From contig CAZSHI010000015.1 of assembly GCA_964606735.1 (NCBI GenBank), positions 1-51,268 of the forward strand: DNA of 51,268 nt, given 5' to 3'. This document shows, piece by piece, positions 1-7,667 of this stretch; the first letter of the stretch is position 1, and each line of letters begins with the position of its first letter. The notes below the pieces were generated by a model. That model saw only the letters and a program-made list of their open reading frames with translations, did not search any database and was not told where the DNA came from. The translations under genes and the position numbers were made by a program. The stretch comes from UBA5109 sp964606735 (GTDB taxonomy: Bacteria; Pseudomonadota; Gammaproteobacteria; Pseudomonadales; Pseudohongiellaceae).

Positions 1-96
1 AGCAGCATCAAGCAATTGGCTGCTGAGCGGCTACGTCTTGATATGTTGAGTTTTGATAAGAAGCTGATTAAACACGGTCTGAAGCTGGAAGCATAA
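1..96 (+). CDS. purN: Phosphoribosylglycinamide formyltransferase, C-terminal end (partial)
   Basis: Only the last 31 codons are present, ending at TAA 94-96, with the 5' part outside the window. The tail (…LAAERLRLDML…HGLKLEA) has the spacing of the PurN C-terminus, where an 'A-x-x-RL' helix end is followed by a short strand ending in a small hydrophobic motif. PurN transfers a formyl group from 10-formyl-THF to GAR in purine synthesis. The assignment leans on context: purN, a DUF3108 gene, a DUF2066 gene and hda are neighbours in Pseudomonas, as I recall. It is convergent with the DUF3108 gene, one base away. The fragment is too short to be certain. Confidence 0.6.
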   Translation, partial: SSIKQLAAERLRLDMLSFDKKLIKHGLKLEA

Positions 97-97
97 A

Positions 98-829
98 CTA
101 CTCGGCCGTGACGGGTATTCCGTTTAACAGGGCATCTTTAATGGTTATTTCATACTCGTCTCCATCAGGATCCCAATGGCTTATCTTGATCAGTAGCATG
201 TCATGTGCCGGTGAAAACCAGAGCTGGGTTTCACGTTCACTGTTTTTCCTGACGCGTTCCACCTTTAAGGCTGAAAAAATGCCGATTGGAGATTCCACCT
301 GCTCTTCACCGACAAGCCGGTAATGGTATTGTTCAACCTGATTGCGGTCGATGACGTCGAAATATATATCCTGTTCTCCTTCGCTGACGGCTTGTTTGAT
401 CAGGCTGTACATGCTCATTTCATCGAGTGTCAGATTTATCAGCGGGACTTCCATAAGCTGTCCATTGACCAAGGCCTGCGCCAGACCCCGTTCCCAGTCA
501 AAACTGATGCTGCGCTGGCGTTTGCCAAGGCCTGATTGGATAAAATCATAGCGGCGGGGCAGGGGTCTTTCATTTACCCAGTTAAAGAGGCTGCTTTCAT
601 CAATGGATGTGACTGTCGCCCCCAGTAGTTTGATGGCTATCAGTGAGCGTGCCAGGTAAGCGCCGTCTTCTTGCTGTGCCAGTGAAATAGTAGCCTGGGC
701 ACGCAGGCCTCGATAGCGGGCATCGTAATTGACTGTAAACTCATCAGGCGCGGCTGCCAGGCAGAGCTGATTCACCAGCAGCAGGCAGGTACTGGCAGCA
801 AAACTGATTAAAAGTCGTGCTCTTAACAT
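98..829 (-). CDS. DUF3108 domain protein, predicted periplasmic
   Basis: This 243-residue protein has a clear signal peptide: a basic MLRAR start, a hydrophobic core, and a likely cut after LCLAAA around residue 27. The body is beta-rich, starting FTVNYDARYRGLRAQATISL, and fits the DUF3108 family, a lipid-binding-like barrel of unknown function. The segment near residues 175-215, with the QLWFSPAHDMLLIKISHWDPDGDEYE-type strands, is typical of the family's C-terminal half, where a tryptophan and an aspartate-rich turn are conserved. It is convergent with purN and divergent from the DUF2066 gene, sharing a 71-base or slightly longer intergenic region. No substrate or partner can be inferred. 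The family call is fairly secure. Confidence 0.75.
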   Translation of the reverse strand: MLRARLLISFAASTCLLLVNQLCLAAAPDEFTVNYDARYRGLRAQATISLAQQEDGAYLARSLIAIKLLGATVTSIDESSLFNWVNERPLPRRYDFIQSGLGKRQRSISFDWERGLAQALVNGQLMEVPLINLTLDEMSMYSLIKQAVSEGEQDIYFDVIDRNQVEQYHYRLVGEEQVESPIGIFSALKVERVRKNSERETQLWFSPAHDMLLIKISHWDPDGDEYEITIKDALLNGIPVTAE

Positions 830-850
830 GTTTTCATTATCTCTTTGAGA

Positions 851-869
851 GCTTAACCCAGGCTTAAGC
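851..869. promoter_or_regulatory. Inverted repeat in a divergent intergenic region
   Basis: The arms GCTTAA (851-856) and TTAAGC (864-869) are perfect reverse complements around a 7-base centre. The repeat lies between the divergent DUF3108 and DUF2066 genes, just upstream of the proposed -10 at 900. It could be an operator or chance, since arms of six bases are weak evidence. Confidence 0.25.
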
Positions 870-899
870 AGTGACTGGTTAGCTCAAGCCTGAATCGGG

Positions 900-905
900 T
901 ATGAT
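900..905 (+). promoter_or_regulatory. Putative -10 element (TATGAT) for the DUF2066 gene
   Basis: TATGAT at 900-905 is one mismatch from TATAAT. The -35 position (about 877-882) is poor. Transcription would begin near 911-912, immediately before the ATG at 913, and no Shine-Dalgarno sequence is visible, so the mRNA could be leaderless. Confidence 0.4.
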
Positions 906-912
906 AGCGCCT

Positions 913-2037
913 ATGAGAAAAGCAGTGAAATTTTCCTTGTTCAGAGCATTAGCAGGTTTTTTGCCTGTTATGCTGTTGTGCTGCTTTTTGCCGGCACAGG
1001 CTATCGAAGTCGATGGTCTTTATCGAGCGACTATTCAGGTGAATTCACGCAATGATGCACAGGAAAGGCGCCGAGCATTTAGTGATGCCCTGCAGGAAGT
1101 GCTGGCAAAAATCAGCGGCTCGAGTGCCAGCACCAATCCTGCATCCATTCGGCGTGCTATGAGCAACCCTGAGCCTTATGTGGAATCCTGGAGCACGCAG
1201 ACCAGAATGGTGAGCAGCCAGAGTAACGAAGTGACAAACCAGCAACAGCTGATTGAGATTGTTGTCAATTTTTACGAATCCGAAATTGACCGCCTGCTGG
1301 ATGAAAACAGTATACCTGTTTGGCCGGCAAACCGGCCTGAAACACTGGTTTGGGTTGTACTTGAAGAGGAACTTGCGGATAGACGCATGCTCGGCAGCAG
1401 TGATTTGAATAGCAGCGAGGTTTTAATACTTATTAAAAATATCGCTGACCGTCGTGGGCTCCCGCTACTGTTTCCCTTGCTGGATCTGGAAGATCAGTTG
1501 CGTCTGAATATCAATCGCCTGTGGGACTTAGATGAGGATGCCATTCTGGCTGCCTCTGGACGCTATCAGGCTGAGAGCGTGCTGGCCATTCGTCTGTACA
1601 AAGCAATCAATGGTGAGCTGCAGGCGAAATCTCTATATTTTTTCCGTGACAACGTATTCACATTCGAACAGAGCGAGTTGAATGAAGCGGAATTTCTCAG
1701 TGGCAGCATCAACCTGGCAAGCAATGAATTGTCACAATATTATGCTGTGCTCCTATCAGGAACCGATAATTCAGTCCAGGTGAACCTGCAGATAGATGGT
1801 ATTGACAGCCCGGCAGATTATTCCGAGCTGCTTTCCTATTTGAATACACTTGAAGGGGTCAATTCATTTCAACTGAAAGAAGTAACGGCAAATAGCCTTT
1901 ATATACAGCTGAATACGGGAGGACAATTACGCCAGTTGGTTGAAACCATGGCGCTGGAGTCATCCCTGCAGAGTGCAACGGAACTCAGCAGGCAGGATGA
2001 AGAAGTCTTCATGCATTACCGCTGGGTACGGGACTAA
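913..2037 (+). CDS. DUF2066 domain protein, predicted exported
   Basis: The 374-residue protein begins MRKAVKF and has a signal peptide ending around PAQA (residue 28). Next comes the characteristic start of DUF2066, with a VDGLYRATIQV strand and a helix carrying RRRAFSDALQEVLAKISG. An in-frame ATG at 901 would add four residues (MIAP), but it overlaps the likely -10 element, so I chose 913. The family sits upstream of hda in many gammaproteobacteria and its function is unknown. The C-terminal half has repeated hydrophobic/polar strands (LNTLEGVNSFQLKEV) that suggest a small alpha/beta domain. hda starts 12 bases downstream, so the two are probably co-transcribed. Confidence 0.75.
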   Translation: MRKAVKFSLFRALAGFLPVMLLCCFLPAQAIEVDGLYRATIQVNSRNDAQERRRAFSDALQEVLAKISGSSASTNPASIRRAMSNPEPYVESWSTQTRMVSSQSNEVTNQQQLIEIVVNFYESEIDRLLDENSIPVWPANRPETLVWVVLEEELADRRMLGSSDLNSSEVLILIKNIADRRGLPLLFPLLDLEDQLRLNINRLWDLDEDAILAASGRYQAESVLAIRLYKAINGELQAKSLYFFRDNVFTFEQSELNEAEFLSGSINLASNELSQYYAVLLSGTDNSVQVNLQIDGIDSPADYSELLSYLNTLEGVNSFQLKEVTANSLYIQLNTGGQLRQLVETMALESSLQSATELSRQDEEVFMHYRWVRD

Positions 2038-2049
2038 GTCAGAGCATCC

Positions 2050-2730
2050 ATGGCATCTCCTTCTCAATTCTCGTTTGATTTCCGGCTGCGTAACGAATTC
2101 ACTATTGAAAATTATCTTGCTGCTGAATCCAATCAGGAGTTGCTCAATACCCTGCAAGGAAGGCTTGTACATGACCTCTACCTGGTCTGGGGCGGTCCCG
2201 GCAGTGGCAAAAGCCATTTGCTGCAAGCCTGCTGCGCAATTCATGACAATGCTGTTTATTTGCCGCTGGCTGACTATGCCGGGCTGGGCGAGTCAGTGCT
2301 GGATGGACTCGAGCAGCTCGATCTGGTCTGTATTGACGATATTCAAGAAGTGCTGGGCTCGCCACATTGGGAAGAAAAATTGTTCGCTTTGTATAACGCG
2401 ATTCAGCAAACGGGTTCACACCTGTTGCTGGCCTCACGGATAGCCCCGACAGCGTTGACATTTTCATTGCCTGATCTGCAGTCCCGCTTTGCAGCCGGCA
2501 TGGTGTATCACCTGCATGAGTTGAATGAAGCACAAAAACTGCAGGCCTTAAAAATTCGAGCGCAGGCAATCGGTATGCCGCTGGATGATGAGGTGCTGCA
2601 GTATATCTGTGCCCGTGCCGAACGCAGTACCCATCATTTATTTCAGTTGCTGGATGAGCTGGCCGAAAGTACGCTGAATGAAAAGCGCAAACTGACAGTT
2701 CCCTTTATAAAATCTCTCATGCACTGGTGA
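2050..2730 (+). CDS. hda: DnaA regulatory inactivator Hda
   Basis: Hda is a DnaA-like AAA+ protein that binds the DNA-loaded beta clamp and stimulates hydrolysis of DnaA-bound ATP, preventing re-initiation of replication. The 226 residues match the family length (E. coli 233). Visible features are an N-terminal clamp-binding motif QFSFDF at residues 6-11, the Walker A loop GGPGSGKSH near residue 50, Walker B LVCIDDIQEV near residue 96, and the sensor/arginine region LQSRFAAG. The C-terminal helical lid includes RSTHHLFQLLDEL. It starts 12 bases after the DUF2066 gene and ends next to a convergent PepSY-like frame. Confidence 0.93.
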   Translation: MASPSQFSFDFRLRNEFTIENYLAAESNQELLNTLQGRLVHDLYLVWGGPGSGKSHLLQACCAIHDNAVYLPLADYAGLGESVLDGLEQLDLVCIDDIQEVLGSPHWEEKLFALYNAIQQTGSHLLLASRIAPTALTFSLPDLQSRFAAGMVYHLHELNEAQKLQALKIRAQAIGMPLDDEVLQYICARAERSTHHLFQLLDELAESTLNEKRKLTVPFIKSLMHW

Positions 2731-2735
2731 CTGTA

Positions 2736-3008
2736 TTACAGGCTGCGGTAAAGACGTCTGATGCCCAGAAAAAAACCGGTAAAAACCCCAAGTGTTACGC
2801 CGCTTAACAGTGCCCACATCAGGATGTCCCATAGTGGGCGGCTGCGCATGGCTGCATTAAAATCAAGCCTGTGCAGGCCATAGTGTAACCAGCGATACCA
2901 GCGTGATTCAGCATCGTACTTACCGAGTAACTGGGCATTGTCGGGGTCAAGGTAATACAGCACAGGATTCATTCCGCCAGTTTCAACTTTGAAGACGGGT
3001 AATTTCAC
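2736..3008 (-). pseudogene. PepSY-type membrane protein, apparently 5'-truncated
   Basis: From a GTG at 3008 this frame encodes 90 residues: a PepSY-like strand pair (LPVFKVETGG, YYLDPDNAQLLGKYD), then ESRWYRWLHYGLHRLDF, then one membrane helix (LMWALLSGVTLGVFTGFFLG) ending in a basic RRLYRSL tail. This is the end part of PepSY-associated membrane proteins, which are normally longer. Homology-like sequence (DYFSHHDAVKLPV) continues upstream of the GTG until it meets TAG 3033-3035, which is the sppA stop codon in the same frame. No Shine-Dalgarno sequence precedes the GTG. I read it as a remnant. A genuine short membrane protein using the GTG is the alternative. Confidence 0.5.
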
Positions 3009-3032
3009 GGCATCGTGATGGGAAAAATAGTC

Positions 3033-4871
3033 CTACAGCTTTGTTTGGCAGACAAAACATTGCAAATACAGGTTTCCAGGATCATTGCCTGACAATAACT
3101 GCTCGAGACTTTCTTCAAGTTGCCGCGAAATATTACCGCTAAACAACTGGGCAAATGCAGTTTGCCTGACGGGAAACCAGGAGTGGATATCAAAATTATT
3201 TGCCAGATTCTCAATAAAGAGTTCGGCAGCCGATGGTGCCTGTGCGATACGGACGGTCTGGTACTGGTCCAGGCCGGCATGATTCGCTGCTGCGGCTATG
3301 GCGTCGTCTAGATCGCCGATATGGTCGATCAGCTTGAATTCAAGTGCGTCACTTGCATTCCAGACTCTTCCCTGAGCATGTGTATCAACCTCCTGAGGAC
3401 TCATACCCCGAGCATCGGCAACGATAGTGAGAAAGCGCTGATAGCCATTTTCGACAATCAATTGCAGTGAGTTCCGGGTGACTTCGGGTAAATCCCGGCC
3501 AAAACCTAGTGCACCGGCCTGTTCGGTAGTGGCGACGCCATCGGTATAAATGCCGAGATTTGCCAGACTCTCACTGAAGGTCGGAAGAATGCCAAAAATC
3601 CCTATGGAACCGGTAATGGTCGCACTACCGGCCCAGATTTCATCAGCGGCGCTGGCAATCCAGTAGCCGCCGGAAGCCGCCACTCCACCCATGGATACAA
3701 TCAGAGATTTTCCACTTTGCTTGAAATCCAGCAACTGCTGACGTATGACCTCTGAGGCGTAGGCACTGCCTCCCGGACTGTCGATGCGCAGGACCAGGGC
3801 CTTGATGTTTTCGTTATCTGTCGCCTGGCGGATCAGTGCGGCAAGTGAATCGCCACCGATTGATCCGCTGTCACCTTCGCCATCCAGTATAGTGCCACTG
3901 GCAACAATAATGCCTACCTGATTGCTGGCTGGAATGGGAGTGAAAGGTAAACGACGAGCCGCGAGATAACGCTGATAGGGAACCTGTAAAAAGCTGTTGT
4001 TTTCGGCATCGTGACCGATACGGTTGATCAGGTAGTCACGCATGGCTGGTCGGCTGCTAAGCTGATCAACCAGACCGAAATCAAGCGCCAGCGCAGCACT
4101 GTCGCCATTCTGGGCGGCCAGAAACTGATCCTGATTATTGATCAGGTCATTGATCTGATCAGGCTGTAGCTGGCGTTGTTGGGCAATGCCGTCCAGATAC
4201 AACTGCCATTGCTGTTCAAGTAATTGCTGGTAATTTTCACGGGCAGCGTCGGACATACCGCTCAGCTCAAAAGGCTCTACGGCTGACTTGTATTCACCAA
4301 CACGAAAGATATGCACATTGATACCGAGTTTTTCGATGGCCTCGGCAAAGTAATACTGATAGGCACTCATGCCTTCCAGGCTAACCATGCCCAGAGGGTT
4401 TAACAGGATTTCATCGGCATGGCTGGCCAGAAAATACTGAGTCTGGCTCAGATTGTCGGCCAGGGCATAGATCGGCTTGTTGCTGCTTTTGAAATCAGTC
4501 AGTGCCTGGGCAATATCCTGTAATTTACTCAGGTCAGCACTCTGCAGAGCATCCAGTGCCAAAACGATGGCGCTGATTTCATCATCTTCAGCAGCAAAAC
4601 TGATGGCATCAAGCAGATCTTCAAGCAGGACTTCATCTCGAGCCGGGTTGCGTCCTAGCAAATCGGAAAATGATTCCAAACGGGTACGCTCTTCCACCAG
4701 CGTTCCTGCCGGTGCAATCAGCAGTGCTGCACCCTCTGGCACTTCAAAACTGTCCGAGCTTAACAAGGTAGCCAGGAAGGCCAGTAGAATCACGATGAAA
4801 ACCAGATTGAGGCAGATAGCGCGGATCCAGCGATACAAGCTGAGCATGGCTTTAAGTAATGTGCGGAACAT
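3033..4871 (-). CDS. sppA: Signal peptide peptidase SppA, 67K type
   Basis: SppA is an inner-membrane serine protease with a Ser/Lys dyad that degrades cleaved signal peptides. The 612 residues form the long, duplicated type (E. coli 618). An N-terminal membrane anchor lies at residues 17-37. The general-base lysine is K195 in GEYKSAVEPF, and the nucleophile is S400 in GVAASGGYW, placed as in E. coli (K209/S409). The oxyanion region is DSPGGSA near 364-370. The C-terminus NDPGNLYLQCFVCQ closely resembles the E. coli end, so the gene is complete. It follows the DUF2069 gene on the same strand. A PepSY-like frame lies directly behind its stop. Confidence 0.95.
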   Translation of the reverse strand: MFRTLLKAMLSLYRWIRAICLNLVFIVILLAFLATLLSSDSFEVPEGAALLIAPAGTLVEERTRLESFSDLLGRNPARDEVLLEDLLDAISFAAEDDEISAIVLALDALQSADLSKLQDIAQALTDFKSSNKPIYALADNLSQTQYFLASHADEILLNPLGMVSLEGMSAYQYYFAEAIEKLGINVHIFRVGEYKSAVEPFELSGMSDAARENYQQLLEQQWQLYLDGIAQQRQLQPDQINDLINNQDQFLAAQNGDSAALALDFGLVDQLSSRPAMRDYLINRIGHDAENNSFLQVPYQRYLAARRLPFTPIPASNQVGIIVASGTILDGEGDSGSIGGDSLAALIRQATDNENIKALVLRIDSPGGSAYASEVIRQQLLDFKQSGKSLIVSMGGVAASGGYWIASAADEIWAGSATITGSIGIFGILPTFSESLANLGIYTDGVATTEQAGALGFGRDLPEVTRNSLQLIVENGYQRFLTIVADARGMSPQEVDTHAQGRVWNASDALEFKLIDHIGDLDDAIAAAANHAGLDQYQTVRIAQAPSAAELFIENLANNFDIHSWFPVRQTAFAQLFSGNISRQLEESLEQLLSGNDPGNLYLQCFVCQTKL

Positions 4872-4905
4872 GGGCTTGCTTGCCTCCCTAAGCTGCAGGC
4901 TTTAT

Positions 4906-5265
4906 TCAGTGTTTTGCTGCAGCATTCAATTTTTGCTGTTTATGAATATAAAAAATAGCAGAGCAGAATAAAAGCACGCTGAAAAAGGTGATAGCCAGAC
5001 CAGTCAACTGTTTTACCGGGCTGAACAGATACAGTATGCCCAGTAAAAAATACAGGAGAATGACGAAACAAAGCCATTGATAGGCACGCAATCTCGGTTT
5101 TATCAGTGCTGGGGTAAACAGCAGTAAGGGGATAACCTGAACCAGCCAGCGGATAATGCTGATTGAGGGGCCTGTCCAGTTATCCAGACTTAAAGTCAGT
5201 AAGAGCGCAGCCATCGAAACCAGGACCAGTAGCTGAGCAGGAGAAATGGAAGCGAAGTCGCGCAT
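4906..5265 (-). CDS. DUF2069 family inner-membrane protein
   Basis: This 119-residue protein has four predicted membrane helices, around residues 10-27, 38-56, 62-81 and 87-107. It matches DUF2069, a small membrane protein family next to wrbA in pseudomonads (compare the conserved PLLLFTPALIKPRLRAYQWLCFVILLYF region). Its function is unknown. It ends with the basic KQQKLNAAAKH tail. It starts three bases after the wrbA stop, so arsC-wrbA-DUF2069, and perhaps sppA, form one minus-strand operon. Confidence 0.75.
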   Translation of the reverse strand: MRDFASISPAQLLVLVSMAALLLTLSLDNWTGPSISIIRWLVQVIPLLLFTPALIKPRLRAYQWLCFVILLYFLLGILYLFSPVKQLTGLAITFFSVLLFCSAIFYIHKQQKLNAAAKH

Positions 5266-5268
5266 CGG

Positions 5269-5868
5269 CTAGTCGTGTAAGCGTAAAGCCGTAGTGGCGA
5301 GTCGTTTGCCAAAGGCCTGACACAAGCTGGCTTCTTCCTCACTGATGGGCAGTGAGCCGTCAGGACCTGCGAGGTGGCTGGGTCCATAGGGGGTGCCGCC
5401 GCTACGGGTGCTGTTCAGGGCAGGCTCGCTGAAGGGAATGCCGCAAATCAGCATGCCGTGATGCAAGAGTGGAATTTGCATGCTCAGCAAGGTGGACTCC
5501 TGGCCGCCATGCAGTGATGCCGTTGAGGTGAATACGCCGGCAGGTTTACCAATCATGCTGCCATTCATCCACTGCGCTCCGGTACCGTCCAGAAAATGTT
5601 TGAGGGCTGCTGCCATGTTGCCAAAACGGGTAGGGCTGCCCAGGGCGAGTCCGCTGCACTGGCTGAAATCTTCCTGAGAACAGTAGATAGCACCACTCTC
5701 AGGTACTTCCGGTTCACTGGCCTCTGTTAGTGGCGAGACAGCCGGCACGGTACGAATTCTGGCTTCGATGCCGTTTACGCTTTCCACACCACGCGCGATC
5801 AGCCGGGACATCTTTTCCAGTGAGCCGTAACGGCTGTAGTACAGCACCAGGATGTAGGGATAGGCCAT
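5269..5868 (-). CDS. wrbA: NAD(P)H:quinone oxidoreductase WrbA
   Basis: WrbA is a flavodoxin-like, FMN-binding quinone reductase that makes two-electron reductions and limits redox cycling. The 199 residues match the family (E. coli 198). The FMN phosphate loop is YYSRYGSLEKM (residues 10-20). A flavin-contact loop GSPTRFGNMAAALKHFLDGTG follows near residues 78-98, and FTSTASLHGGQE near 113-124 is the WrbA signature. The ATG overlaps the arsC stop by one base (TGATG), indicating translational coupling. Confidence 0.93.
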   Translation of the reverse strand: MAYPYILVLYYSRYGSLEKMSRLIARGVESVNGIEARIRTVPAVSPLTEASEPEVPESGAIYCSQEDFSQCSGLALGSPTRFGNMAAALKHFLDGTGAQWMNGSMIGKPAGVFTSTASLHGGQESTLLSMQIPLLHHGMLICGIPFSEPALNSTRSGGTPYGPSHLAGPDGSLPISEEEASLCQAFGKRLATTALRLHD

Positions 5869-6218
5869 CAGATCAGACCCAGTACATTTTCAGGCGGACG
5901 CCCCAGCACTGCCTGTTCACCTTTGACGACAATCGGGCGTTCGATCAATTTGGGTTCCTTGAGCATGGCGTCTATGAGCTGATCATCTCCCAGTGATTCA
6001 TCGGCCAGTCGCATGGCCTGGTAGGCTTCTTCGGATTTTCGCAGAAGTTCACGCGGCGTTTTGCCGAGTTTTTTCAGTAGGTCCTTCAGTCCTGAACGGT
6101 CCGGTGGTGTGTCGAGGTAAAGCACGACCTCGGGCTGTATGCCATTTTCTTCAAGAATTGACAGGGTTTGTCTTGATTTGGAGCAGCGTGGATTGTGGTA
6201 AATCGTAAATTTGGCCAT
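5868..6218 (-). CDS. arsC: ArsC-family (glutaredoxin-dependent) arsenate reductase
   Basis: The protein of 116 residues starts MAKFTIYHNPRCSKSRQ. Cys12 in the CSKSR loop is the catalytic cysteine, and downstream arginines in the EPKLIERPIVV segment bind the oxyanion, as in ArsC/YfgD proteins. I chose ATG 6218 because AAAGG lies seven bases upstream on the minus strand; the reading frame stays open further upstream but without a supported start. No arsB or arsR gene is nearby, and this chromosomal type next to wrbA may reduce other substrates rather than confer arsenic resistance. It is the first gene of the arsC-wrbA-DUF2069 run. Confidence 0.88.
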   Translation of the reverse strand: MAKFTIYHNPRCSKSRQTLSILEENGIQPEVVLYLDTPPDRSGLKDLLKKLGKTPRELLRKSEEAYQAMRLADESLGDDQLIDAMLKEPKLIERPIVVKGEQAVLGRPPENVLGLI

Positions 6219-6357
6219 AGTCATACCTTTATGGTCTGTGCATCGTTGTTGCGTCGTTACTGTGGCAGCAGATGGTAGACAAGTAAATTTGATTAAACAA
6301 GGGACAAGCAATCGGTTATGCTTTTGGTAGTGTGGTCCTTCCGGCTGGACCGTGGAA

Positions 6358-7620
6358 ATGAATATGCAAGTATCTTTCAGAGATGTTTTCAAGGACACCT
6401 GGCAGTTTATCCGTTTTGCTCTGCAGAACTTTGTCCGCCACAAGGGCGTCGAAAATGCCAAGGCACTGACCTACATGAGTCTGTTTGCAGTGATTCCTCT
6501 GTTGACGCTGATAGCAGCCATTCTTTCTGCTTTTCCCGCCTTTCAGGGTTTCGGTATACAGGTGCAGGAGATGATTTTCGATCGCTTGTTACCAAGCTCC
6601 AGCTCGGAATTGGAAAACTATTTAACCAGCTTCAGTGAGCAGGCCAGAAATCTGACCTGGGTTGGAGCCCTGATGTTAATTGTGACGGCCTTTCTGATGC
6701 TGCAGAATATTGAGCGAAGTTTTAACCGTATCTGGGAAGTCAATGAATCCCGGCGCGGGCTGAATTCCTTTTTATTGTACTGGAGTGTGATGAGTCTGGG
6801 GCCCTTGCTCCTGGGTATGGGCCTGGCCATCAGTTCCTATATTACTTCCCTGAACCTGTTTGACAGTTTTCTGGATATCTCTGAAAGCCTGGGTACTACC
6901 AGTTTCCTGCTGGGGCTTTTCCCGCTGATTCTGACAACAGGAGCTTTCACTCTATTGTATATTGCGGTGCCAAATTGCGGGGTGCGCTTTGTGCATGGCC
7001 TGATTGGGGGACTGGTGGTTGCGCTTTCATTCAAGGTCGTCAAGGAACTGTTTACCTGGTTTATATCACTGGCAAGCTATCAGTTTGTTTACGGTACGTT
7101 TGCAGCAGTGCCGATATTCCTGATGTGGGTCTATCTTTGTTGGATTGTTATTTTATTTGGCGCCAATCTGGTGAGGGCGCTGCCAACGTACCAGGCCCAA
7201 TATAAAAGCCAGCAGGTGCATCCCCATATCCTGATGCTGGCGCTACTGCACCTGTTCTGGCAGCAGCAGCAAAAAGGCAGCGGTGTCACTATCAGTGGTT
7301 TGATTCGGGAGCGATGGCCCTTTAATGAAATCAGCCTTAGTCGCATGATGAAGCTGCTGGAAAAAAACAAGGTAATCCGCCAATGTGCTGTCGATGAGTT
7401 TGTCCTGGTCAGGGATTTGAGCCAGCTACCGCTCGAGGCTGAACTGGGCTGGCTGGATATAAGTCTGCCAAGAATGCAGGATTTTGATCAGTTGCCAGAC
7501 TTGATCAGGCAGCATTTGCCGAATCTGGACCTGCTTAAGACACGCTTTGCCAATATCGAAGCTGCTTCGAAAACGGAATTGAAGCTAAGCTTTGCCGAGT
7601 TGTTCATGGCCTCTGATTAG
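6358..7620 (+). CDS. YihY/BrkB family inner-membrane protein
   Basis: About 420 residues. The membrane domain starts with the family signature KALTYMSLFAVIPLLTLI and includes ALMLIVTAFLMLQNIERSFNRIWEV, six to seven hydrophobic helices in all up to about residue 280. The C-terminal 130 residues are soluble and contain a winged-helix-like segment (ISGLIRERWPFNEISLSRMMKLLEKNKVI). The family was once called RNase BN; that activity belongs to another protein, and the true role is unknown. Start choice is uncertain: GTG 6352, ATG 6358 and ATG 6364 are all in frame. A GGA eight bases upstream favours 6358, while GGAA favours 6364. It is divergent from arsC. Confidence 0.88.
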   Translation: MNMQVSFRDVFKDTWQFIRFALQNFVRHKGVENAKALTYMSLFAVIPLLTLIAAILSAFPAFQGFGIQVQEMIFDRLLPSSSSELENYLTSFSEQARNLTWVGALMLIVTAFLMLQNIERSFNRIWEVNESRRGLNSFLLYWSVMSLGPLLLGMGLAISSYITSLNLFDSFLDISESLGTTSFLLGLFPLILTTGAFTLLYIAVPNCGVRFVHGLIGGLVVALSFKVVKELFTWFISLASYQFVYGTFAAVPIFLMWVYLCWIVILFGANLVRALPTYQAQYKSQQVHPHILMLALLHLFWQQQQKGSGVTISGLIRERWPFNEISLSRMMKLLEKNKVIRQCAVDEFVLVRDLSQLPLEAELGWLDISLPRMQDFDQLPDLIRQHLPNLDLLKTRFANIEAASKTELKLSFAELFMASD

Positions 7621-7667
7621 CGATGGGCTGCAGTAAACCAGCTCCTTTAAAGAGAAAAAACCTGTGC

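Noticed and set aside
1940..2443. A 167-codon plus-strand frame overlapping the end of the DUF2066 gene and hda
   Set aside because: hda in the other frame has Walker A, Walker B and sensor motifs. This frame has none and is a shadow.
3005..3280. A 91-codon minus-strand frame at the sppA 3' end as the missing N-terminus of the PepSY protein
   Set aside because: It is a different frame lying within the conserved sppA C-terminus, and its residues do not resemble a PepSY domain.
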